This document shows positions 1-6,988 of a DNA stretch of 20,617 nucleotides, piece by piece; the stretch's first letter is position 1; each line of letters begins with the position of its first letter. Where the stretch lies: NCBI GenBank assembly GCA_008086245.1, contig VSIX01000072.1:1-20617 (forward strand). The letters run 5' to 3'. The stretch comes from Candidatus Mcinerneyibacterium aminivorans. Its GTDB lineage: Bacteria > Macinerneyibacteriota > Macinerneyibacteria > Macinerneyibacteriales > Macinerneyibacteriaceae. The position numbers were made by a program, and so were the translations under genes. Under the pieces are notes generated by a model that saw nothing but the letters and a program-made list of their open reading frames with translations, did no database searches and was not told where the DNA came from.

Positions 1-140
1 ATGTTTTTCCCTTTGTGCATTGTACGCTGCTCCGATGTGCAATGTTTTTCCCTTTGTGCATTGTGCATTGCTCCGATGTTCGATGTTTATCGCTTTGTGC
101 TCTGTGAGCTGCTCCGATTTGTGATGTTTTTCCCTTTTTT
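1..140. repeat. 41-bp tandem repeat, about 3.4 copies, cut by the window edge
   Basis: Units start at 1, 42, 83 and 124 (the last is partial, to about 140); each opens with ATGTTTTTCC or ATGTTTATCG and carries GCTCCGAT near its end. Units 1 and 2 are nearly identical and unit 3 is more diverged. Inside the unit there is a loose 7-bp rhythm (TTGTGCA twice, CGATGTT twice). The array may continue to the left of the window. Its right part overlaps the 3' end of the minus-strand MFS gene, so it supplies that protein's last residues and stop codon. Confidence 0.85.
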
Positions 141-1361
141 ATAAGCAAAGAAACTCTGAATAGAAGCTGCAATAAAAAACATCATGGATACATAAAACAT
201 AGAATTTAACCCAAATAATTTTTTTATAAGCAATCCAAATAGAGGGGCAAGAACTCCACGAATACCTGTAAAAGTTACATGGATACTCTGATACATCGAA
301 GAATCTTCATCTCCTGCAAAATAAACAGATCCCATATTCCAGGCAATACTGACTGTTGCTCTAGCAATACCAAAAACCAAAAATCCAAAAAACACAATAT
401 ATACCTGAATACTGCTTCCCGAAAAGAAAGTGGAAATAATAAAAAATACTGGATACAGAATTAAAAGCCCAAATGAAAACACATTATACATATTTGGGTG
501 CCATCTATCATGGAGCTTCCCCATAAATGGAGATAATAAAAAAACTCCAAACTGAGCTACAACAACTTTTGCCAGAAAACTAGTTGTATATGATAATTTT
601 AATACATCAACCAGATATATGGGTACAGCTACCATCATCATTATAAATCCCATACCGTATAAAATAAAACTAAGCTCGAATCTTGCAAACTGCCAGTTTT
701 TCTTTAAAATCTGGGCAGAACGTTTCAAAGGAGATATAAATATACTATGAAAACTTAATTTAGCCTTTTTATATAGCTTACTGTTATCCCTTATTCTAAC
801 AAAATATAACAAAAAGGAGTTAATAAACCCTAGAATTCCCACCGCAAATAGGAAATATTTAAAATAGTTTTCATTAAGATCCAGGAATCTTCCTGCAAAA
901 TAGGAGATTATCATAGAAATCAGTGTGGCTAAACTTAATGTAATACCAAATAATCTTCCCCTATTTTGCCTTCTGAAATTAGTCTGAAATAGACTATTCC
1001 TGGCAGGAATATAGGATGAATGGAAAAAGAAAATAATAAACAGTAGGATCAAAAATTGATTCATATTAGATATCCATAAACCTGCAATTAAAAGTAGCCT
1101 ACCAAATATAGAAATATATAAGAAAAATTTAGATTTATTTCGGGTTGTTTCAAGAATTTTACCCCACCAAATGGAGATAAAATTGGTAACAGGGAAAATC
1201 ATAACAAGGAGGGATAACTGCCAGTCAGTTGCAAGCAATGCTTTTCTTGCTATAATTGTTCTGGTTTTTATCATGCTAAGAAAAAACCCGTAAAAAAAAG
1301 TGGAGATTATGATGATTATAAAGGAGCGTTTTTCTCTTTTGTTTAAATTTAAAAACTTCAT
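87..1361 (-). CDS. MFS transporter, 424 aa
   Basis: Predicted inner-membrane transporter of the major facilitator superfamily; the substrate cannot be told from sequence. The protein is almost wholly hydrophobic, with about 12 membrane spans starting at residues 13-31. A central cytoplasmic linker lies around residues 190-225, as expected between the two six-helix halves. A clear copy of the MFS loop motif, GKLHDRWHP, lies at about 281-289 in the second half; the matching loop of the first half (about 67-78) is degenerate. Start: ATG at 1361, preceded by AAGGAAAG at suitable spacing. The final 17 or so residues (about 408-424, rich in S, T, N and K) are encoded by the 41-bp tandem repeat, so the original C-terminus was probably shorter or different. 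It appears monocistronic, with its own promoter at 1389-1416. Confidence 0.85.
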   Translation of the reverse strand: MKFLNLNKREKRSFIIIIISTFFYGFFLSMIKTRTIIARKALLATDWQLSLLVMIFPVTNFISIWWGKILETTRNKSKFFLYISIFGRLLLIAGLWISNMNQFLILLFIIFFFHSSYIPARNSLFQTNFRRQNRGRLFGITLSLATLISMIISYFAGRFLDLNENYFKYFLFAVGILGFINSFLLYFVRIRDNSKLYKKAKLSFHSIFISPLKRSAQILKKNWQFARFELSFILYGMGFIMMMVAVPIYLVDVLKLSYTTSFLAKVVVAQFGVFLLSPFMGKLHDRWHPNMYNVFSFGLLILYPVFFIISTFFSGSSIQVYIVFFGFLVFGIARATVSIAWNMGSVYFAGDEDSSMYQSIHVTFTGIRGVLAPLFGLLIKKLFGLNSMFYVSMMFFIAASIQSFFAYKKGKNITNRSSSQSTKR

Positions 1362-1388
1362 CGAAATTACTTTCCTTTTTTCGAAAAC

Positions 1389-1416
1389 ATAATATCATAA
1401 ATTATTCAAAATACAA
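1389..1416 (-). promoter_or_regulatory. Promoter of the MFS gene
   Basis: On the minus strand, -35 TTGTAT (1411-1416), a 16-bp spacer and -10 TATTAT (1389-1394). The predicted leader is about 20 nt and contains the Shine-Dalgarno site. Confidence 0.5.
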
Positions 1417-1568
1417 ATTGTTTCTTATCACGAATTGTTTTTTCAATGTAATCAGCGGTATGTTTCAGGTTAGTTTGTACTTTTAAAATTAATAAAATAA
1501 CAAACACATGTTATAAGTATTATCATAGATGAAACTCATAAAAGAAAAGATTAAAATATCTTAACCAG

Positions 1569-1595
1569 ACATGATTAACATGATTACCATGATTT
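1569..1595. repeat. 9-bp tandem repeat (ACATGATTA type), three copies
   Basis: ACATGATTA, ACATGATTA and CCATGATTT are directly adjacent. The same 9-mer family reappears as GGATTGACA plus GGATTAACA at 1748-1765. Confidence 0.7.
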
Positions 1596-1680
1596 TTTTA
1601 ACTTAACCCATCGATGCAACACCCCTGAAGAATATCCAGACAATGAGCTTATAAAATCAATCGGATAATTTTCTTTTATA

Positions 1681-1944
1681 TAATTAGACAGGATTCTTCC
1701 CAAAGACTGTCATGAAGAGTCTTAATAATATACATCCATGTATAGCCGGATTGACAGGATTAACAGTAAAATTCTCCGTAAGTAGGAGGATGATTATTCA
1801 AACAAGTCTGTCCCCCGGGGACAAGGGATCTTTAGTCATCGATGCTACTCATAAAGGCTTTTAAAATAGAAAATTACTTAAAAATTTCATTCTATGAATT
1901 TATTTTTTCTACATGAATTTTTTTGAAAGAATCCTGTCTAATTA
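1681..1944. repeat. Perfect 18-bp inverted repeat with 228 bp between arms
   Basis: The left arm (1681-1698, beginning TAATTAGACAGG) is the exact reverse complement of the right arm at 1927-1944 (ending CCTGTCTAATTA). The match stops on both sides of each arm. The outer TA dinucleotides would fit a TA target duplication of a Tc1/mariner-like miniature element. The arm core also belongs to the local GACAGGATT repeat family, so two opposed repeat copies explain it equally well. No ORF lies between the arms. Confidence 0.6.
1748..1765. repeat. 9-bp tandem repeat (GGATTAACA type), two copies
   Basis: GGATTGACA is followed directly by GGATTAACA. The core GACAGGATT is shared with the arms of the 18-bp inverted repeat at 1681 and 1927, so these are probably members of one dispersed family. 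Confidence 0.6.
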
Positions 1945-2059
1945 AAACTATCTCTTATGAGATGCTTCAATGATTATACTTAAAATCAGCGTTAATCTGC
2001 GTCTGAATTTTTGTTTTTTTGTATCTTTAGGTACAAACTACCCTGAAGTATTATGTCAG

Positions 2060-2087
2060 ATTCTGTAATCTGGATTCTGTTTTCTGA
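2060..2087. repeat. 7-bp tandem repeat (ATTCTGT type), four copies
   Basis: ATTCTGT, AATCTGG, ATTCTGT and TTTCTGA follow one another without gaps, about 100 bp upstream of the Mut7-C gene. Confidence 0.65.
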
Positions 2088-2147
2088 TCTTTTGAAAATA
2101 TTATCCAGATGGCAGAATTCTGGTCACAAAATGCAAAATCAGAACGC

Positions 2148-2176
2148 TGGATAGATTCCACAAAATATGCTATAAT
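2148..2176 (+). promoter_or_regulatory. Promoter of the Mut7-C gene, abutting the start codon
   Basis: A perfect -10 TATAAT lies at 2171-2176 with a weak -35 TGGATA at 2148-2153 (17-bp spacer). Transcription would begin near 2183, downstream of the ATG at 2179 and about 5 nt before the ATG at 2188. Confidence 0.45.
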
Positions 2177-2187
2177 AAATGTTAATT

Positions 2188-2928
2188 ATGAAAAAAGCAT
2201 ATATTAGGTTCTATGCGGAATTAAATAATTTTATAAAAAGAGAAAATAGATATAAAGATATCAAATATAGATTTAATAGCGGGACTACAGTTAAACATGC
2301 AGTAGATACTTTTGGAATCCCCCAAACAGAAATTGATTTTGTTCTATCTAACAGGAAGTCTGTATCACTAAATTATAAAATTAGGAATAACGACAGGATA
2401 AGTATATATCCTGTATTTGAATCTTTTGATATAAAAAAAACTAGCAGGGTTAGAAATAATTCATTAAGGACTATAAAATTCATTGCAGATGTTCACCTTA
2501 AAAAATTAGCAAAATATTTAAGATTTCTTGGATTTGACACTTTATATTCAAACAGTTTTAGGGATAAAAAAATTGTAACCATATCAAATAATGAAAACAG
2601 AATAATATTAACATGTGATGTTGAATTATTAAATAGAAAAGAAGTAACTCATGGATATCTAGTAAAAAGCAGGAATAAATATATTCAGATAGAAGAAGTA
2701 ATACACAGATTTCAGCTTGAAAATTCATTTAATATATTCTCAAGATGTCTTGAATGTAACAGTTCTTTAAAGAAGATATCAAGAGAAATTACTAAAGACA
2801 GAATCCCAGAATATATTTATAGAAATTTTGATAATTTTAAAATCTGTTCCAGCTGCAATAAAATATACTGGGAAGGATCTCATTTTGATAATTTACTGTC
2901 AAAACTAAAAAAAATATTGATAAATTAA
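2188..2928 (+). CDS. Ub-Mut7C / Mut7-C RNase-domain protein, 246 aa
   Basis: Two-domain protein of the widespread bacterial Mut7-C family; by family it is a putative RNase with a PIN-like fold, and its cellular target is unknown. Residues about 1-80 form a ubiquitin/ThiS-like domain (MKKAYIRFYAELN to ISIYPVFESF). Residues about 96-246 form the Mut7-C domain. Likely acidic metal ligands are D101 (FIADVHLKKLAKYLRFLGFD) and D144 (ILTCDVELLNR). A zinc ribbon follows with C187/C190 and C220/C223, then the typical tail YWEGSHFDNL (227-236). Start: an upstream ATG at 2179 is in frame, but it lies only 2 nt after the TATAAT box and family members begin near MKKAYIRF, so the ATG at 2188 is chosen. No Shine-Dalgarno precedes it. 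The gene stands alone, convergent with murB. Confidence 0.88.
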   Translation: MKKAYIRFYAELNNFIKRENRYKDIKYRFNSGTTVKHAVDTFGIPQTEIDFVLSNRKSVSLNYKIRNNDRISIYPVFESFDIKKTSRVRNNSLRTIKFIADVHLKKLAKYLRFLGFDTLYSNSFRDKKIVTISNNENRIILTCDVELLNRKEVTHGYLVKSRNKYIQIEEVIHRFQLENSFNIFSRCLECNSSLKKISREITKDRIPEYIYRNFDNFKICSSCNKIYWEGSHFDNLLSKLKKILIN

Positions 2929-2990
2929 GCAATTTATAAATTATCAAAAACCATCTGAGTTGAAATTTGGAAATCTCTTTTAAGATTTTT

Positions 2991-3018
2991 AGTGCCGAAA
3001 TCTTCCAGCACTTTTTTT
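2991..3018 (+). terminator. Weak candidate terminator after the Mut7-C gene
   Basis: AGTGC (2991-2995) and GCACT (3008-3012) can pair across a 12-nt loop and are followed by a run of seven T. The stem is only 5 bp, so this is tentative. The rest of 2929-3159 holds no ORF. Confidence 0.3.
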
Positions 3019-3127
3019 GATACTTTCTTAGAAGGATTAACAGTCAAACTATTTAATATTTTCTAATAAGTTTTTTTCTTTTGCTTTATTTTTAACTTAG
3101 GCTAAAAACCATATAATGATTTTAAAA

Positions 3128-3159
3128 ACGAACACAAAAAACAAATAACTAAAAACTAA
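3128..3159 (+). repeat. 32-bp heptameric repeat, copy A, abutting the murB stop
   Basis: Begins ACGAACAC and ends AACTAAAAACTAA; the unit is built from 7-mers of the CGAATAA / CTAATAA type. It matches the copies at 18946-18977 (opposite orientation) and 19323-19354 (same orientation) over the same 32 bp. This is the most diverged copy in the middle. It ends exactly where the murB stop codon begins at 3160. Confidence 0.7.
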
Positions 3160-4029
3160 TTACCAGATTACAACTTCTTTTTCTAAATCAATATCTTTCA
3201 TTTCTTTTACTTTTTTTTGAATATATGAAATTAATTTCTGTATATCTTTTCCATTTGCCTCATTTTTGTTTATTATAAAATTACCATGTTTATCAAATAT
3301 TTCAGCTGTTCCTATACTGGTTCCCTTGAGGTTTAAATTATCAATTAACTCACCTGCATAAATATCGTCCATGAGTGAATTTTTAAAGACAGAGCCGCAT
3401 GAGGGATAATCAAAATGTCCCTTTTTAACTCTTTGTTTTAAGTTATAATCCATTTGCTTTAAAATATCCCCTTTATCCCCTTTTTTTAATTCAAATTCGG
3501 AGTCAATAATGATATAGTTTTTGTGTTGAAAAATAGAATCCTTATAGCCGAAATTCATATCTTTATTTTCTAATTCTTTTATTTCTCCACTGTAAGTAAC
3601 AACCCGGGATTTTTTTAGAATATCTGAAATTGAATTTTCATATACTCTTGCATTCATATAGATTGCCCCTCCTATTTTACCGGGCAGTCCGTATAAAAAC
3701 TCTGTTTTAGATAACCCATTTACATAGGCAAATATTGAAAATATAGAGGAATCAACTCCCGAAGAAACTCTAATTTTTTCATCATAGACTTCTATATCAT
3801 CATTATTTACATATACTACTAGACCATCAATTTTATCTTTTGTTACTAAAATATTTGATCCGCCGCCTAAGATATAAACGTCTTCGTTACTTATTGAAGC
3901 CCATCTCAATATTTGTTGCAGCTCGGATATATTACCTTTAAATTCATAGAAATATTTAGCATTTGTCTTTATGAAATAAGCATTAAAAAATTTTAATGAT
4001 TTGTTTTTTTCTATATTCAATTTTTTCAT
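3160..4029 (-). CDS. murB: UDP-N-acetylenolpyruvoylglucosamine reductase MurB, 289 aa
   Basis: Cytoplasmic FAD-dependent reductase that uses NADPH to make UDP-N-acetylmuramate, the second committed step of peptidoglycan synthesis. FAD-binding motifs are GGGSN (55-59) and GLPGKIGGA (114-122). YMNARVY follows, the MNAR form of the usual MNAG. Then come FGYKDS (160-165), PSCGSVFKN (209-217, with S213 as the expected catalytic serine), GTAEIFDKHGNFIIN (240-254) and a C-terminal LEKEV holding the expected catalytic glutamate. There is no extra loop of E. coli type I MurB, which fits type II and the length. It lies 43 nt downstream of the glycosyltransferase on the same strand but has its own strong promoter whose -10 box is 6 nt from the ATG. 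There is no Shine-Dalgarno, so the mRNA is predicted to be leaderless. Confidence 0.95.
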   Translation of the reverse strand: MKKLNIEKNKSLKFFNAYFIKTNAKYFYEFKGNISELQQILRWASISNEDVYILGGGSNILVTKDKIDGLVVYVNNDDIEVYDEKIRVSSGVDSSIFSIFAYVNGLSKTEFLYGLPGKIGGAIYMNARVYENSISDILKKSRVVTYSGEIKELENKDMNFGYKDSIFQHKNYIIIDSEFELKKGDKGDILKQMDYNLKQRVKKGHFDYPSCGSVFKNSLMDDIYAGELIDNLNLKGTSIGTAEIFDKHGNFIINKNEANGKDIQKLISYIQKKVKEMKDIDLEKEVVIW

Positions 4030-4035
4030 ACAGTT

Positions 4036-4064
4036 ATCATATAAAAATTATAAGAAACGGTCAA
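4036..4064 (-). promoter_or_regulatory. murB promoter, predicted leaderless start
   Basis: On the minus strand, -35 TTGACC (4059-4064), a 17-bp spacer and -10 TATGAT (4036-4041), followed by AACTGT and then the murB ATG. The usual 6-7 nt from -10 to +1 puts transcription start on the A of the ATG. No purine-rich ribosome site fits between them. Confidence 0.6.
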
Positions 4065-4072
4065 GCTGTAAT

Positions 4073-5161
4073 TCAAGAGGATCTGTTGATAATTTTTTTA
4101 TAAATTATTTCAATTTTCTCAGCTGGAGTTTTTTCACTCATTTTTTTCTCTTTCCATTTCCTGCAATTATTTTTTATTTTTTTATAGAGATTCTCATCAT
4201 TTATTAATTTAATCACCCTCTCTGCTATAGCTTCAGCATCCCCTACTTCTATTAGAAATCCATTATATCCATCCTTAACAATTTCCGGTATTCCACCAAC
4301 ATTGGATGTTATAACAGGTATTTCATGAAATATCGATTCGGCAATACTCACCCCCGGGGATTCCATTTCAGAAGGCAGTACACTTATATCAGTATCTGCA
4401 TAAACATTATCAACATCATTTCTAAATCCGGTAAAAATAACATACTCTTCTATGTCCAGCCTATGAGCCATTTCTTTCAACTTATGTAGATAGGGTCCAT
4501 CTCCAACAATTAAAAATCTGATATTTTTTATTTTTTCGATAATAAGAGGAATAGCTTGAAAAAGATATTTATGACCTTTCCAGTCCACCAGCCGTGTAAC
4601 CATAGAAACAATTATTTCACCTTTTAAATTAAGCTCTTTTCTTATCTGCCCCTTCTTGCCTTTTTTCTTCGGTGGGTTTATTGTAAGAATTGGATAAATT
4701 TTATCCCCAAAGTTAGGGATATCAGTAAAAGAAGCCAGTAAAGTATCTTTTATTGCTCTGCAGCTTGTAATGATACAGTCGGTGAGGGTACTGTACATCC
4801 ATTTATTTATAAAATTATTTTTGATTTTAAAATCAACATGCCTTGTATGTACCAGTTTTACTGTTGGAAAAAGTTTTGAAACTATCCCTCCAATCCAGTG
4901 ATCCTGATGTGAATGGGTATGTATAATATCGGGTTTTTCCCTTAAAATAATTTGAAATATTCTAAAAAAAGAAAAAACATCCAAGTCACCTAAAAAGGAA
5001 GATGAATAAACTTTACCGGGAAATATTTTATCAACTTCGGAATTTTTCCTTGAAACCAGTATTAATTCATGATTTTTAGCAGACAGCTGCTCTGCGATAT
5101 TTGTATATCTTTTCTGCCCTCCACCAAAACCCGTAAATGCATCAAGATGAAGTATTTTCAT
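4073..5161 (-). CDS. GT4-family glycosyltransferase, 362 aa
   Basis: GT-B fold glycosyltransferase of the GT4 (glycogen/sucrose synthase-like) retaining family, probably acting on a cell-surface lipid or polysaccharide; donor and acceptor cannot be read from sequence. The N-terminal domain has the glycine-rich acceptor loop GFGGGQKR (about 11-18) and DIIHTHSHQDHW (about 78-89). The C-terminal domain has RLVDWKGH (about 190-197), FLIVGDGPY (about 216-224) and the E-x7-E nucleotide-sugar motif (E267 and E275, in EMESPGVSIAE). VGGIPEIV follows. Start: the ATG at 5161 is chosen because AAGGAA at 5167-5172 sits 5 nt upstream; the TTG just before it is too close. That Shine-Dalgarno overlaps the stop codon of the ABC exporter, so the two genes are probably translationally coupled. 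Confidence 0.88.
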   Translation of the reverse strand: MKILHLDAFTGFGGGQKRYTNIAEQLSAKNHELILVSRKNSEVDKIFPGKVYSSSFLGDLDVFSFFRIFQIILREKPDIIHTHSHQDHWIGGIVSKLFPTVKLVHTRHVDFKIKNNFINKWMYSTLTDCIITSCRAIKDTLLASFTDIPNFGDKIYPILTINPPKKKGKKGQIRKELNLKGEIIVSMVTRLVDWKGHKYLFQAIPLIIEKIKNIRFLIVGDGPYLHKLKEMAHRLDIEEYVIFTGFRNDVDNVYADTDISVLPSEMESPGVSIAESIFHEIPVITSNVGGIPEIVKDGYNGFLIEVGDAEAIAERVIKLINDENLYKKIKNNCRKWKEKKMSEKTPAEKIEIIYKKIINRSS

Positions 5162-5170
5162 CAAATTTCC

Positions 5171-6895
5171 TTAAGCGTTAAACTGCAAATCGTATAATTT
5201 CTGGTAAATTGGAGATCTCTCAAGCAGATCTTCGTGGCTTCCTATATTTACTATTTCCCCATTATCCATTACAACAATTCTGTCCGAATCAAGTATAGTA
5301 GATAGTCTATGGGCCACAATAAATGTAGTTCTATTTTTTACAAGATTATCGATTGCTTCCTGTACATATTTTTCGGATTCACTATCAAGAGAAGAAGTAG
5401 CCTCATCAAATAGTAGTATCTCGGGATCCACCAGTATTGCCCTGGCAATTGCCAATCTCTGTCTCTGACCCCCTGAAATTTTCACACCTCTTTCGGCTAT
5501 ATCCGTTTCATATCCGTTAGATAAATTCTTTATAAAGTTGTGAGCATAAGCTGCCTTTGCTGCTTCTATTACCTCTTCTTTGCTGGCTTCAGGTTTCCCG
5601 TACTTAATGTTTTCCTCAACAGAACCCGAAAATAGAAAATTTTCCTGACTGACAACAGAAATATGCTTTCTAAGATTAAAAACATCGTAATCTTTTATAT
5701 CAACTCCATCTATGAGAAGCTGACCTTTATAGATCTCATGAAGCCTTGGTATTAAGTTCACAAGGGTTGTTTTACCGGCACCGCTTGCTCCCACAAAAGC
5801 TACTGTTTCTCCCGGTTTTACCTCAAGATTTATATCTTTTAGAATATCTTTTTCATCGTATTTGAAATAAAGATTTTTAAATTCCACATGCCCATCTAAT
5901 TCATCTTTTCTGAAGGTCCCATTATTATCAAGAATTTCGTTATTTACTTCCATAATTTCAAAAACTCTTTTAGCAGATGCAGATGTTTCATTTATAAAAA
6001 TATGAAGGTTGCTGATTCTTCTAACAGCATTAGATGCATTTCCGGCCAAAACAAAAAATGCCATAAAATCCTCAATAAGCATTTCTCCCTCAAGAATCTG
6101 TTTTCCGCTTATCCAGAATATTACAATTAATGCAATATATCCGAATAACTCAACTATGGGGAGGTTTATAGTTTTAACACGAATTGTTTTCATTGCAATA
6201 TCCAGATAATTTTGATTTCTTCTTTCAAATTTATCATACTCTCTATCTTCAGCTGAGAAAAGCTTAACAACTTCAATTCCCTGGATAACTTCCTGAAGAG
6301 AGGAAACAGTTCTTGCAAGTTTACCCTGAGATTTCTCGATATATTTCTTCATAAATTTTCCAAGAAAATGCAAAATCACTACCATAAAAGGTACAGCTGC
6401 AAGAATTATCAAAAACAATTTATAATTAATTCGAATCATAGCATAAATTGCTACAGCAAGCATAGAAGTATTTTTTACCATGTCGGGAATACCGCGCTTG
6501 AAGAAATTTTGAATTTTATTAACATCATTTGTTAATCTTGATATAATTTCGCCACTCTCCATATTTTTAAAAAAAGTCATGGGGGATCTTACTATCTTCT
6601 TAAAGGAATCAAGTTTTAAATTCATTATTAATCTTTGACCTATATAAAATAGTGTATAATCCTGACCAAATTTTGAAAGTGAAAGAACTAAAACATTTAT
6701 AATACCAAGCTTTATGACCATATACAGATAATCATAGCTTCCTTCACCGCTTATCCTAATCGATTTTATGAATTCTCTTACCACAAATGCCAGTCCATTT
6801 TGTGTCAATCCAAGTAAAACCATGAATATTATAGCAAAAGGATACAAATACCAGTATTCCTTGATATATTTAAAAAGCTTTTTGATTTGATCCAT
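5171..6895 (-). CDS. ABC exporter, MsbA-like (fused membrane and ATPase domains), 574 aa
   Basis: Half-transporter of the ABC exporter family, expected to work as an inner-membrane homodimer exporting a lipid or hydrophobic compound. The membrane domain (about 1-320) has six spans. The ATPase domain carries Walker A GASGAGKTT (369-377), the Q-loop (Q417), signature ISGGQRQ (about 473-479), Walker B LLFDEATS (494-501) and H-loop histidine H529. Start: the open frame reaches 6964, but the promoter at 6918-6945 lies inside that extension, so the ATG at 6895 (MDQIKKLF), preceded by GGTGGT, is taken. The glycosyltransferase follows 9 nt after the stop, counting to its ATG, and suggests a joint envelope-glycolipid role. 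MsbA is the closest named family; general multidrug exporters look alike, so the substrate is open. Confidence 0.9.
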   Translation of the reverse strand: MDQIKKLFKYIKEYWYLYPFAIIFMVLLGLTQNGLAFVVREFIKSIRISGEGSYDYLYMVIKLGIINVLVLSLSKFGQDYTLFYIGQRLIMNLKLDSFKKIVRSPMTFFKNMESGEIISRLTNDVNKIQNFFKRGIPDMVKNTSMLAVAIYAMIRINYKLFLIILAAVPFMVVILHFLGKFMKKYIEKSQGKLARTVSSLQEVIQGIEVVKLFSAEDREYDKFERRNQNYLDIAMKTIRVKTINLPIVELFGYIALIVIFWISGKQILEGEMLIEDFMAFFVLAGNASNAVRRISNLHIFINETSASAKRVFEIMEVNNEILDNNGTFRKDELDGHVEFKNLYFKYDEKDILKDINLEVKPGETVAFVGASGAGKTTLVNLIPRLHEIYKGQLLIDGVDIKDYDVFNLRKHISVVSQENFLFSGSVEENIKYGKPEASKEEVIEAAKAAYAHNFIKNLSNGYETDIAERGVKISGGQRQRLAIARAILVDPEILLFDEATSSLDSESEKYVQEAIDNLVKNRTTFIVAHRLSTILDSDRIVVMDNGEIVNIGSHEDLLERSPIYQKLYDLQFNA

Positions 6896-6917
6896 TATAC
6901 CACCACTTCCAGACAAA

Positions 6918-6945
6918 ATTATACATTGATAGATTTTTTTGTCAA
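6918..6945 (-). promoter_or_regulatory. Promoter of the ABC exporter-glycosyltransferase operon
   Basis: On the minus strand, a perfect -35 TTGACA (6940-6945), 16-bp spacer and perfect -10 TATAAT (6918-6923). The predicted leader to the ATG at 6895 is about 16 nt. Confidence 0.75.
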
Positions 6946-6988
6946 GATAAGGAAGTATAAACAAACATAATTAACAAAATATCCAATT

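Larger units (their letters stand above)
1362..2178. other. 817-bp gene-free island with several short repeats
   Basis: No convincing ORF, tRNA or known riboswitch was seen. The MFS promoter lies at its left end and the Mut7-C gene promoter at its right end. Between them are a 9-bp repeat family (1569-1595 and 1748-1765), a perfect 18-bp inverted repeat (1681-1698 and 1927-1944) and a 7-bp tandem repeat (2060-2087). There are also small palindromes: TGTCCCC-C-GGGGACA (1809-1823) and TATACAT-CC-ATGTATA near 1730. A diverged CAGCGTTAATCTGCGTC stretch (from about 1987) has an 8- to 9-bp repeat look. The texture matches decayed interspersed-repeat DNA, not lost coding sequence. Confidence 0.7.

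Noticed and set aside
1-140. CRISPR array from the 41-bp repeats
   Set aside because: The units are directly adjacent with no unique spacers and no cas genes are present.
1809-1823. GC-rich palindrome TGTCCCC-C-GGGGACA as an operator or terminator
   Set aside because: It has no room for a hairpin loop, no T-run and no nearby promoter; noted only as a local oddity.
1362-2178. RNA gene or riboswitch in the 817-bp island
   Set aside because: No tRNA cloverleaf or known riboswitch consensus was found by reading both strands; a covariance-model search would be needed to exclude a novel RNA.
2179-2187. Start of the Mut7-C gene at the upstream ATG (2179)
   Set aside because: It lies 2 nt after the -10 box, so it would be outside the predicted transcript, and family members begin at the equivalent of the ATG at 2188.
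6896-6964. N-terminal extension of the ABC exporter by 23 residues
   Set aside because: The extension spans a perfect TTGACA-16-TATAAT promoter; the ATG at 6895 has a ribosome site and the usual family start.
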